From JACOMS01 sp964352785 (GTDB lineage Bacteria > Pseudomonadota > Alphaproteobacteria > Caulobacterales > Maricaulaceae), in contig CAYGTI010000003.1 of assembly GCA_964352785.1 (NCBI GenBank), positions 1 through 64,000 of the forward strand: 64,000 bases of DNA, given 5' to 3'. The position numbers were made by a program, and so were the translations under genes. How positions within the stretch are numbered: the stretch's first letter is position 1; every line of letters starts with the position of its first letter. This document shows positions 42,354 to 51,055 of this stretch, piece after piece. The notes under the pieces were generated by a model. The model worked only from the letters and a program-made list of their open reading frames with translations. It did not search any database and was not told the DNA's origin.

Positions 42354-43598
42354 ATGAGTCATATGGATCTTGGTATGAGCGAGAAAGTCGCTCCGCTTGT
42401 TGAAAAAATTAGAGATTTCGCCCGTAATTTTGTCGCGCCGCTCAATGAAGAGTTCGACTCGCTGATCGGTACGGGCCCGGATGGCCGCTTTAGCTATTCC
42501 AAACGCCAAACTGAAATTTTAGAGATTATGAAAGCAGAGGCTCGCAAGCGTGGTCTGTGGAATTTCTGGTTGACCGACTCCAAAGAAGGCTACGGACTGT
42601 CCACTGTTGAATATGCGTATGTTGCCGAAGAGCTGGGCTGGGTGCATATGGCGTCCGAGGCCATGAACTGCTCCGCGCCTGATACCGGTAATATGGAAGT
42701 GCTGGAGCGTTACGGCACGCCGGGTCACAAAGAAAAATGGCTCAAACCATTACTCGAAGGTAAAATCCGTTCAGCCTATTTGATGACAGAGCCGGATGTG
42801 GCCTCATCAGACGCCACTAACCTAGAATTCAGCGCCGTCAAAGACGGTGATGAATGGGTGCTCAACGGTGAAAAATACTGGTCTTCCGGCGCAGGAGACC
42901 CGCGCTGTAAAGTCTTTATCCTTATGGCCCATACGCCGGATGAGACCCGTTCCAAGCATGAGCAACACTCTATGTTTGTGGTTGAGGCGGGCTTACCGGG
43001 GTATGAAATTATACGCCCGATGATGGTCTTCGGGCACGATGATGCGCCCCATGGCCACATGCATGTGAAGTTTACAAATGTGCGCATCCCGGCGGATGCG
43101 CTGCTTATTCGCGAAGGTGCGGGCTTTGAAGTCTCCCAAGGTCGTCTGGGGCCGGGACGTATTCACCACTGTATGCGCTCTATCGGCCAGGCTGAAAAAG
43201 CGCTACAGCTCTTGTGTAAGCGCTCGCTTGAGCGCGAAGCGTTCGGCAAGCAGCTTGCCTTTTTGGGCGCAAATTTCGACATTATTGCCGAATCCCGGAT
43301 CAAAATTGAGCAAGCGAGGCTCCTTTGCCTCAAGGCGGCTTGGGCGATGGATACGATGAGTAAACGCGATGCCGCGCCGTGGATTTCGATGATCAAAGTC
43401 GAAGCTCCCCGCATGTCTCTCGAAGTCATTGACCAAGCGATGCAAATGTATGGCGGCACGGGGGTCTCGCAAGACAGCCCGCTCGCGGGTATGTGGCAGG
43501 GACAGCGCACGTTGCGTTTTGCCGACGGCCCGGATGCGGTTCATCGCCGCCAAGTGGCGCGCAAGGAACTGCGGACTTACACCAATAAGAAAGTTTAA
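42354..43598 (+). CDS. Acyl-CoA dehydrogenase, ACAD10/11-like
   Basis: 414 aa. MTEPDVASSDATNLEF is the FAD/substrate loop; WSSGAGDPRCKVFILM and the C-terminal GGTGVSQDSPLAGMW, TLRFADGPDAVHRR are characteristic of the ACAD10/11 group and related LvaC-type proteins. Together with the upstream kinase this is the expected pair for removal of a phosphorylated 4-hydroxyl. Last of three consecutive dehydrogenases; the yajQ-like gene begins five bases later. Confidence 0.93.
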   Translation: MSHMDLGMSEKVAPLVEKIRDFARNFVAPLNEEFDSLIGTGPDGRFSYSKRQTEILEIMKAEARKRGLWNFWLTDSKEGYGLSTVEYAYVAEELGWVHMASEAMNCSAPDTGNMEVLERYGTPGHKEKWLKPLLEGKIRSAYLMTEPDVASSDATNLEFSAVKDGDEWVLNGEKYWSSGAGDPRCKVFILMAHTPDETRSKHEQHSMFVVEAGLPGYEIIRPMMVFGHDDAPHGHMHVKFTNVRIPADALLIREGAGFEVSQGRLGPGRIHHCMRSIGQAEKALQLLCKRSLEREAFGKQLAFLGANFDIIAESRIKIEQARLLCLKAAWAMDTMSKRDAAPWISMIKVEAPRMSLEVIDQAMQMYGGTGVSQDSPLAGMWQGQRTLRFADGPDAVHRRQVARKELRTYTNKKV

Positions 43599-43603
43599 AA
43601 CCC

Positions 43604-44089
43604 ATGCCGTCCTTTGATATTGTCTCCGAAGTTGATTTGTCAGAAGTCGATAATGCTATGCAAAATCTCTCGCGGGAAATTGCTGTGCGTTATGACTTTA
43701 AAGGCTCAAAATCGACAGCGGAGCATAAGGACGGCATCATTACTGTGTTTGCGGATGATGATCTCAAGCTTAAACAAATGCATGAAATTCTGCGAAGCAA
43801 TCTGAATAAACGCGGCATTGAGCCGGGGCAGCTCGACTACCAAAAAGTTGAGCCAGCCGCCGGGCAGTCTGTGCGCCAAAACATTACTGTCAAAGCCGGT
43901 ATTGAAACCGAGCTTGCCAAGAAAATTGTCAAAGAGATCAAAAGCGCCAAGATGAAAGTTCAGGTCGCGATCCAAGGCGATACACTGCGCGTGACCGGTA
44001 AAAAACGCGATGACCTCCAAGGGGCCATCCAATTCGTCAAAGATCTGGGGCTTGAGCTACCTCTGCAATATAAAAACTTCAGGGATTAG
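43604..44089 (+). CDS. YajQ-family nucleotide-binding protein
   Basis: 161 aa, full length, starting MPSFDIVSEVDLSEVDNA and containing RYDFKGS (about 29-35) and GKKRDDLQGAIQF near the end, both diagnostic. YajQ proteins have two RNP-like folds, bind c-di-GMP or nucleotides, and in Xanthomonas act as regulators. Cytosolic. Its five-base gap to the dehydrogenase operon suggests partial co-transcription, although a functional link is not obvious. Confidence 0.94.
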   Translation: MPSFDIVSEVDLSEVDNAMQNLSREIAVRYDFKGSKSTAEHKDGIITVFADDDLKLKQMHEILRSNLNKRGIEPGQLDYQKVEPAAGQSVRQNITVKAGIETELAKKIVKEIKSAKMKVQVAIQGDTLRVTGKKRDDLQGAIQFVKDLGLELPLQYKNFRD

Positions 44090-44197
44090 GCTATCATCAC
44101 GCATCCCGTGCTCTTCGCGCATCTCCTATGCATTTTGAAGCCTTGTTGCGTTTCCCATAAAGGCGCATAGACACGTTATAAATGTGAGCCTTTTGAG

Positions 44198-45442
44198 ATG
44201 ACAGACACTGAACAGCCCAGAGAGGACGTCCTTGCAAATGCATCGCTCCCGATGCCCGTGTGGGAGCTCGTGACCCTCGTGGCGGGCCTAATGGCGCTCA
44301 ATGCGTTTGCCATTGATATTATGCTGCCTGCGCTTGATGATATTGCGCGCACATATGAGCTCCAGCGCGCAAATGATCAACAGCTTGTCTTATTTAGCTA
44401 TATTCTAGGCTTTGGTATTCCTCAATTGGTCTTCGGCCCTGTGGCGGATGCTTATGGCCGCTTGAAATTATTGAAGTTCTGCCTTGTGGGATATGCGATT
44501 GCGTCATTTGCCTGCATGGCGACAACCACATTTGAGCTGCTACTGCTGACCCGGTTTTTACAAGGCATCGTGGCCTCCGGCATCCGTGTTGTGGCTGTGT
44601 CTGTTGTCCGGGACTTGGTGGCGGGGCGAGCCATGGCGCGGGTCATGTCGCTGGTGATGACCATCTTTATGATTGTCCCCATTATTGCCCCTGCTGTCGG
44701 GCAAGGCGTCATTGCTGTATCATCTTGGCAGTGGTCATTTGGCGTCTTAGGGATCGCGGCCATAGCCGTTCTAATTTGGGTGCAACTGCGATTACCTGAA
44801 ACGCTTCCTGCCGCCTCACGGCATAAACTAAACATCGCCAAAGTGACGCGCGGATTCTGGGAGGTCCTCACCACCCGCGTGACATTTGGCTATATGGCGG
44901 CCAGCGGCGTTATATTTGGTGCTTTGTTTGCCTATGTTGCGGCTGCGGAACAAATTTTTACGGATGTATTTAACCAAGGTGAAAAATTCGCACTTTGGTT
45001 TGCGGTTATCGCCGGAGTTTTAGCGATAGGTAATTTGATAAATTCTCGATTGGTGGAGCGATTCGGTATGCGCCGCATTAGTCACGGGGTGATGCTCGCT
45101 TTTATTATTTTCGCAATTATCAACGTGATCGCCATGCATATTTTTGGAGAAAAACTCTCTATTTTCATTCCTTTATTTGCTCTGACATTCGGATGTTTTG
45201 GCATGATGGGGGCAAATTTTTCAGCCATTGCCATGGAGCCGCAAGGTCAAAACGCGGGTACAGCTAGCTCCGTTTACGGTTTTGCAACAACCACAGTCGC
45301 AAGCGGGTTTGGCTGGGCCGTCGCAAATAGCTTTAACGGCTCTGTCATTCCTATACTTTTTGGATATGTCGTGCTGGGCATTTTATCATTGTTGATTATT
45401 TTGATCACCGAACGTGGTAAGTTATTTGAATTGGGACGTTAG
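44198..45442 (+). CDS. Bcr/CflA-type MFS drug efflux transporter
   Basis: 414 aa with about 12 membrane helices. First-helix motif NAFAIDIMLPALDDIA, the GPVADAYGRLK loop-2/3 motif and RFLQGIVASGIRVVAVSVVRDL in helix 4 are typical of DHA1 Bcr/CflA proton antiporters. Inner membrane; substrates unknown. Ends convergent with the Lrp-type regulator (4-base overlap). Confidence 0.92.
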   Translation: MTDTEQPREDVLANASLPMPVWELVTLVAGLMALNAFAIDIMLPALDDIARTYELQRANDQQLVLFSYILGFGIPQLVFGPVADAYGRLKLLKFCLVGYAIASFACMATTTFELLLLTRFLQGIVASGIRVVAVSVVRDLVAGRAMARVMSLVMTIFMIVPIIAPAVGQGVIAVSSWQWSFGVLGIAAIAVLIWVQLRLPETLPAASRHKLNIAKVTRGFWEVLTTRVTFGYMAASGVIFGALFAYVAAAEQIFTDVFNQGEKFALWFAVIAGVLAIGNLINSRLVERFGMRRISHGVMLAFIIFAIINVIAMHIFGEKLSIFIPLFALTFGCFGMMGANFSAIAMEPQGQNAGTASSVYGFATTTVASGFGWAVANSFNGSVIPILFGYVVLGILSLLIILITERGKLFELGR

Positions 45443-45903
45443 CGTTTAAGCCGGGTTGAGAGAATAACAGAACTTTCTGTACGCTCCACCCCGTCAACCG
45501 CAATGATCGAGTCGATAATTGCGTCGAGGTCTTTGACTGAGAGGGCGGCGACCTCGGCAATGAGATCATATGGTCCGGACACAGAATAAACGGCCCGAAC
45601 ACCGTCAAGTTTTTCCATCGCTTTGATGATCTCATTTGTCATGCGGGGGCTTATGGTGATCGAGATGTGTGCTTTGATTTCCTGATCCATATAGGCGCTG
45701 GAGAGTTGAACTGTGTAGCCGCTAATGACGCCCTCTATTTCAAGGCGCTCCATTCGTTTTTGCACAGTTGAGCGCGAGACACCTAGAGTTTTTGCTAATT
45801 CCGTTGTGCTGGCGCGCGCATTGCTGCGCAATACGCCTAAGAGCTGCTGATCTTTGTGTGTCACGCGCATATTTTTATCCAAATTGGACTTTAAGCTTAT
45901 CAA
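45439..45903 (-). CDS. Lrp/AsnC-family transcriptional regulator
   Basis: 154 aa; ATG at 45870 (MRVTHKD) is an alternative 11-codon-shorter start. Winged HTH RASTTELAKTLGVSRSTVQKRMERLE (about 30-56) then an AsnC ligand-binding RAM domain with VYSVSGPYDLIAEV. It is divergent from astA with a 120-bp spacer, so it is a good candidate to sense arginine/lysine and control astA-gcdH (inference). Confidence 0.93.
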   Translation of the reverse strand: MISLKSNLDKNMRVTHKDQQLLGVLRSNARASTTELAKTLGVSRSTVQKRMERLEIEGVISGYTVQLSSAYMDQEIKAHISITISPRMTNEIIKAMEKLDGVRAVYSVSGPYDLIAEVAALSVKDLDAIIDSIIAVDGVERTESSVILSTRLKR

Positions 45904-46024
45904 ATTGATTGAAAGAATACAATAAAATGCTCTTTTTGTGCCTACAAAAAGTCTTAAACTTTTGCTCTTATATGTAAAAGGAGAGCCGTTCCGTCGACCG
46001 CTCCACTATTAACATGAGCGTTAT

Positions 46025-47074
46025 ATGAGCCAGATTTACGTGATACGCCCAATTAAGGCCTCGGACGCCGAAGATTTACTTGCGCTTGTCAAAACGGCGG
46101 CGGGAGGCTTGTCAAGTTTACAGCCCCGGTTGGATTTTTTAAAAGATTATATTGCAAGTGCTGAAAAAAGCTTTGCTGGCATTTTGCCCGTGGACGCACC
46201 GCACAAATATTTGATGGCAATGGTTGAATCCTCCACAAATGCTTTAATCGGCTGTGCGGCTGTGAAAACATGTGTGGGCGTGGACGCGCCTTTCATTAAT
46301 TTTGACCTCGCTGGTGACGGGCCCGATCAATACCTTGAAGCGTCTGCAAGGTTTAGAGGCGCAACCGAGGTTGGGTCTCTGTTCCTGCATCAGGATTACC
46401 GCGCCGACGGGCTGGGGCGTTATCTGGCCAAGGCGCGTTATCATCTTATGGCGTCCGAGACGTGGCGGTTTGGCGACACAGTGATTGCCGAACTACGCGG
46501 GACTTGCGGCGTGAACGGCAGCCCGCTTTATGACTACTTGTTCAAGGATAAGCTTGAGAAAACATTTCTCGAAGCGGACACCGAATATTTTGACCGAAAC
46601 CCCGAGGCGCTGGGTGGTATCGTACCGCTCGGGCGTATTCCAACGTCCGGCATGCCGCTTGGCGTTAAGGCGTCGATCGGACAGCCGCACAGCTCAGGCC
46701 GCGCCGCCATGCGGTTGTTGCAGCGCGAAGGATTCATTTTCTCGGGTACGATTGATTTGTTTGACGCGGGGCCTATTCTCTCTGTTTACCGCGATACGAT
46801 CCGAACGAATATGGAGAGCCGTGTTGCGCCTCTTGCTGCAGCGTCTGATCCTTCTTCCGCGCCGCTAGATGATTTTATGCTGATAAGCGCGGGTACGGTG
46901 TCAGACTTCAGGGCTGTTGTGACTCGCGGCGCAAGTACAGCAAACGGGCCTATGATTTCGAACGCGGCCATGGCGGCTTTGCATTGCAATCATGGTGATT
47001 CTGTCAGATATTGGCAGCAAGAAAAGCGGGCTGTGAAGACACCGCACCTCTCTCTTGTCAAAGCCCACGCATAA
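46025..47074 (+). CDS. astA: Arginine N-succinyltransferase
   Basis: 349 aa GNAT-related enzyme of the ammonia-producing arginine succinyltransferase pathway: IRPIKASDAEDLLAL at the start, EVGSLFLHQDYRADGLGRYLAKARY (acyl-CoA loop) and IAELRGTCGVNGSPLYD are family hallmarks. Transfers succinyl-CoA to L-arginine (or ornithine). No astBCDE genes are in view; the next gene is glutaryl-CoA dehydrogenase, 23 bases away, for lysine. Divergent regulator Lrp/AsnC. Confidence 0.93.
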   Translation: MSQIYVIRPIKASDAEDLLALVKTAAGGLSSLQPRLDFLKDYIASAEKSFAGILPVDAPHKYLMAMVESSTNALIGCAAVKTCVGVDAPFINFDLAGDGPDQYLEASARFRGATEVGSLFLHQDYRADGLGRYLAKARYHLMASETWRFGDTVIAELRGTCGVNGSPLYDYLFKDKLEKTFLEADTEYFDRNPEALGGIVPLGRIPTSGMPLGVKASIGQPHSSGRAAMRLLQREGFIFSGTIDLFDAGPILSVYRDTIRTNMESRVAPLAAASDPSSAPLDDFMLISAGTVSDFRAVVTRGASTANGPMISNAAMAALHCNHGDSVRYWQQEKRAVKTPHLSLVKAHA

Positions 47075-47097
47075 TGACCAAATCATAGGAGCCTGTT

Positions 47098-48285
47098 ATG
47101 GCTGATAAATCCAGCGCGCTGACACATATGTGGGATGACCCCCTCTTTTTGGATCGGCAGCTAAGCGAAGATGAGCGCATGATCCGGGATATGGCGCGCA
47201 ATTATTGCAGTGATAAGCTCATGCCGCGCGTCGTGTCCGCCAACCGCGAGGAACGCTTTGACCGTGAAATATTTACTGAAATGGGCGAGTTGGGCCTGCT
47301 CGGCGCGATGGTCGCCGAAGAATATGGCGGTATTGATGCGAGCCATGTTGTCTACGGACTTGTCGCCCGCGAAGTCGAGCGTATCGATAGTGGTTATCGC
47401 TCTATGATGTCGGTGCAAAGCTCTCTCGTGATGTACCCGATTGAGTCGTTTGCATCAGAGAGCATCAAGAAAAAATATCTCCCAAAATTGGCGTCCGGTG
47501 AATGGATTGGCTGCTTTGGCTTGACCGAGTCAGATGGAGGATCCGATCCGGGCGCGATGCGCACCACTGCCAAAAAAGTCGATGGCGGTTATGTTCTCAA
47601 TGGCACGAAGATGTGGATTACAAACTCTCCGGTCGCTGATGTGGCAGTTGTCTGGGCCAAGCTCGAGGGTAAAATCAGAGGCTTTACAGTTGAGCGCGGT
47701 ATGAAGGGCTTCACGACGCCCGAGATTAAAGGCAAGCTTTCTCTGCGGGCGTCGATTACAGGCGAAATCGCGCTGGATGAGTGTTTCGTACCAGAAGAAA
47801 ATTTATTCCCTGAAGTCACAGGTCTGCGTGGGCCGTTTTCATGCCTAAACAAAGCGCGCTACGGGATTAGCTGGGGCGCGATGGGCGCGGCGGAGTTCTG
47901 CTGGCATGCCGCGCGTGAGTATGCGCTGGAACGGATTGTCTTTGGTAAGCCCATCGCCGCGACGCAGCTTGTACAAAAAAAGCTCGCCGATATTCAGACC
48001 GAGATCGCGCTGGGCCTTCAAGGTTCACTGGCGCTGGGCCGCGCGCTGGACGACGGGGCGTATGTGCCCGAAGCGATCTCGCTGATGAAGCGTAATAATT
48101 GCGGCAAGGCGCTTGATATCGCCCGTATATCCCGCGACATTCACGGCGGAAACGGTATTTCCGAGGATTATCATGTTCTGCGCCATGCCATGAACCTTGA
48201 GACCGTCAATACCTATGAAGGCACCCATGATATTCATGCGCTTATTTTGGGGCGTGCGCAGACAGGTCTCCAAGCGTTTTTTTAG
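47098..48285 (+). CDS. gcdH: Glutaryl-CoA dehydrogenase
   Basis: 395 aa. FAD enzyme that oxidatively decarboxylates glutaryl-CoA to crotonyl-CoA in lysine/tryptophan catabolism. Motifs: GLTESDGGSDPGAMRT, WITNSPVADVAVVWAK, the arginine-containing region FSCLNKARYGISWGAMG typical of GcdH, and catalytic Glu 374 in NTYEGTHDIHALILGR. Downstream of astA and two bases upstream of the CYTH gene. Confidence 0.95.
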   Translation: MADKSSALTHMWDDPLFLDRQLSEDERMIRDMARNYCSDKLMPRVVSANREERFDREIFTEMGELGLLGAMVAEEYGGIDASHVVYGLVAREVERIDSGYRSMMSVQSSLVMYPIESFASESIKKKYLPKLASGEWIGCFGLTESDGGSDPGAMRTTAKKVDGGYVLNGTKMWITNSPVADVAVVWAKLEGKIRGFTVERGMKGFTTPEIKGKLSLRASITGEIALDECFVPEENLFPEVTGLRGPFSCLNKARYGISWGAMGAAEFCWHAAREYALERIVFGKPIAATQLVQKKLADIQTEIALGLQGSLALGRALDDGAYVPEAISLMKRNNCGKALDIARISRDIHGGNGISEDYHVLRHAMNLETVNTYEGTHDIHALILGRAQTGLQAFF

Positions 48286-48287
48286 CT

Positions 48288-48764
48288 ATGGCGATTGAGA
48301 TTGAGCGCAAATTTCTTGTCATCGGCGAGGGCTGGCGCTCCGGCGTTCCCCACCGGATTACTCAAGGCTACCTCAGCGAGGAGAGCGGCCCTACCGTAAG
48401 GGTTCGCACATGCGGCGCGAAAGCTTTCCTTACGATCAAAGGCGAGACTATCGGAATTTCACGTCCTGAATTCGAATATGAAATTCCTTTAGAAGACGCC
48501 CGGGCATTGCTGGCCATGTGTCAAACGCCTTTGGTGGAAAAGACAAGATGGATTGTCCCGGCGGGGACGCTCAAATGGGAGGTCGATGAATTTTCAGGCC
48601 TGAACCGAGGGCTGAATATTGCGGAATTGGAACTGACGGCGGAGGATCAAGTGTTCGAGAAACCGGACTGGATTGGGCGCGAAGTGACGTCTGAAAAACG
48701 CTATTATAACTCCAAGCTTGCGAGGCATCCATTTTGCGATTGGAGTGATGGTGAAAAACAATGA
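48288..48764 (+). CDS. CYTH-domain protein (inorganic triphosphatase type)
   Basis: 158 aa. Starts with the EIERKFLV signature (ExExK) at residues 3-10; RVRTCGAKAFLTIKG, EFEYEIPL, KTRWIVP and WEVDEFSGLNRGLNIAELEL give the tunnel-lining charged residues. Members hydrolyse inorganic triphosphate or thiamine triphosphate. Begins two bases after gcdH and converges with recG. Confidence 0.93.
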   Translation: MAIEIERKFLVIGEGWRSGVPHRITQGYLSEESGPTVRVRTCGAKAFLTIKGETIGISRPEFEYEIPLEDARALLAMCQTPLVEKTRWIVPAGTLKWEVDEFSGLNRGLNIAELELTAEDQVFEKPDWIGREVTSEKRYYNSKLARHPFCDWSDGEKQ

Positions 48765-48784
48765 TGGCCCTCTTTTATCCCTGA

Positions 48785-50866
48785 TTAACCCGCTTTCATC
48801 AAAGCGATCCCGTAATCCTGCTCAAACAAATACAGCAGATTTCGAGCCGCTTGCCCGCGCGGGCTCTCAAGCCTCGGATCCATTTGCGCGAGGTGCCGGG
48901 CGTCCTGAGACGCGGTTTCTAAAAGGCCTTTATGGGCGTCTAGATCGGCAAGCTGGAACTTTGGCAGTCCGCTCTGACGCGCCCCTAGCAAATCTCCCGA
49001 GCCTCGTAGCTCCCAGTCTTTTTCCGCAATCATAAACCCGTCTTCCGACTCGCGCATAATCTCTAGGCGCGCTTTGCCGCTCACAGATAATGGCCCTTGA
49101 TAGAGCAGCAAACAGGATGAGGCTTTATCTGAGCGCCCGACGCGCCCGCGCAGTTGATGAAGCTGCGCGAGGCCAAACCGCTCCGCATGTTCAATCACAA
49201 TAACCGTGGCGTTGGGGGCATCGACGCCGACTTCAATTACTGTTGTGGCCACTAAAATATCATAGTCCCCACGTTTAAAACTCTCTGAGACGGCTTGTTT
49301 TTCCTGCGCGGGCAAGCGGCCATGAATTAATCCCACGCGCGCGCCGAACCGCGCTGTAAGCTGCCTATGCCGATCTTCCACGGATGATAGATCAATTAAA
49401 TCACTTTCTTCGACCAGCGGGCAGACCCAGTAGACCTGATTTCCTGTCTCCATGGCGCGCCCAACGGCATCGATTACGCTATCGAGGCGCGCAAGCGGCA
49501 GAATACGGGTCTCAATTGGGCGGCGCCCTGCGGGCTTTTCATCTAGCTTTGAGACGTCAAGGTCGCCGTAAGCTGTTAGTGCCAGTGTACGGGGAATGGG
49601 CGTAGCGGTCATGACGAGCAAATCCGGGCGTTTTCCCTTCTGCGTGAGCTTCATGCGGTCATGCACGCCGAATCGGTGCTGCTCGTCAATGATTACAAGG
49701 CCGAGATCATGAAAATCCACCTTATCCTGAAACAAAGCATGGGTGCCGATAATGACGTCAATATAGCCCTCAGATATCCCGCTCATCAGCGCAGCGCGGG
49801 GCTTGCCTTTATCCCGCCCGGTTAATACTTCCACGGTTAGCCCTGCTGGCGCGAGCATGTTTTTAAGTGTATCTGCGTGTTGACGCGCGAGGATTTCTGT
49901 CGGGGCCATAATCGCGACTTGGGCTTTGCTCTCGCTGACATGGGCCGCGGCCATCGCTGCGACAAATGTTTTACCCGCGCCGACATCTCCTTGTAGCAGC
50001 CGGGCCATACGAAAAGGCGACTTCAGATCTGCCGAAATTTCAGAAAAGGCGCGTGTTTGCGCGCCAGTGGGTTTAAACGGCGCTGCCGCTAAAACTTCGT
50101 CCACATAGGTACCCGGCGTATCAAAGGCGCGTCCTGCTTCGCGGCGGGTGGTCTCGCGCACCAAAGCCATTGCGAGTTGCTTGGCGAGCAGTTCATCATA
50201 GGCCAAGCGCTGGCGCGCTGGCGCGCCGGGGTTGGCGTCGACCGGATGTTCCGGGCGGTGCATTCGAAGCAAGGCCTCATGAAAATCCGGCCAGTCTTGC
50301 TGGGCTATCATATGCGTATCGAGCCATTCGGGCAGGGGCTCAATTTTATCAATGGCTTGCATAACGGCTTTGCGCGCGATCTTTTGTGACAGCCCGGCGG
50401 TGAGCGGATATTGCGTCTCATAAAGCGGTAAATCAGCAGCTTGGTCGGCGGCGAGGACGTAATCCGGATGCGTCATTTGCAGCTCGGCGTTAAAGACATC
50501 TGTTTGGCCGGAAATAATCCGCGTTCCGCCCTCGGGTAATATCCGGTTTAAATAATCGGCCCTTGCCTGAAAAAAGACAAGGGTCATATCGCCCGTTTCA
50601 TCAAAGACGCGGATGCGGTAAGGACGCCCTTTGTGTGCGGGCGGACGGTGTTGTCCGACCGTAACGGTAAAGGTGCAAATTTCGTCCTTTTTGGCCCCGG
50701 AAATATGCGGGCGGTAACTGCGGTCAATGACGCTTGCTGGCGGTGTGAACAGCAGGTCTTTGACACGCGTCCCCATGGCACGCTCGAGCGCCGTGCGAAC
50801 TTTATCGCCTACCCCCTTTAGGGAGACTACATCCGCAAAATATGGGAACAGAACGTCAGGCCTCAT
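48785..50866 (-). CDS. recG: ATP-dependent DNA helicase RecG
   Basis: 693 aa. N-terminal wedge/OB domain (to about 200) then SF2 helicase: LLQGDVGAGKTFVAAMAA (Walker A), APTEILARQH, DEQHRFG (DExH), VMTATPIPRT, TTVIEVGVDAPNATVIVIEHAERFGLAQLHQLRGRVGR-type motifs V and VI. Remodels stalled forks and Holliday junctions. Full length. Single gene; its promoter would lie in the 190-bp divergent spacer to 51056. Confidence 0.97.
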   Translation of the reverse strand: MRPDVLFPYFADVVSLKGVGDKVRTALERAMGTRVKDLLFTPPASVIDRSYRPHISGAKKDEICTFTVTVGQHRPPAHKGRPYRIRVFDETGDMTLVFFQARADYLNRILPEGGTRIISGQTDVFNAELQMTHPDYVLAADQAADLPLYETQYPLTAGLSQKIARKAVMQAIDKIEPLPEWLDTHMIAQQDWPDFHEALLRMHRPEHPVDANPGAPARQRLAYDELLAKQLAMALVRETTRREAGRAFDTPGTYVDEVLAAAPFKPTGAQTRAFSEISADLKSPFRMARLLQGDVGAGKTFVAAMAAAHVSESKAQVAIMAPTEILARQHADTLKNMLAPAGLTVEVLTGRDKGKPRAALMSGISEGYIDVIIGTHALFQDKVDFHDLGLVIIDEQHRFGVHDRMKLTQKGKRPDLLVMTATPIPRTLALTAYGDLDVSKLDEKPAGRRPIETRILPLARLDSVIDAVGRAMETGNQVYWVCPLVEESDLIDLSSVEDRHRQLTARFGARVGLIHGRLPAQEKQAVSESFKRGDYDILVATTVIEVGVDAPNATVIVIEHAERFGLAQLHQLRGRVGRSDKASSCLLLYQGPLSVSGKARLEIMRESEDGFMIAEKDWELRGSGDLLGARQSGLPKFQLADLDAHKGLLETASQDARHLAQMDPRLESPRGQAARNLLYLFEQDYGIALMKAG

Positions 50867-51055
50867 GGTCTAAATGTGGCCGAGTTTTCAGGGCAGGGCA
50901 AGAGCGTAGCGGTTGATGTCTTAAAACTCTGGTCTCACAGTGCGCGGCACTCGTTTACAGCGCAGTAGTATTGGCTCTCAAAAAATCAGGTCACTTCGGT
51001 ATTGTTTGGGCGTTGCAAACTGGCATACACACACATCAACACAAGGAGACAAGCA

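Noticed and set aside
48718..49035. 105-codon plus-strand frame continuing past the CYTH gene
   Set aside because: It overlaps the C-terminal coding region of recG in antisense and lacks any domain.
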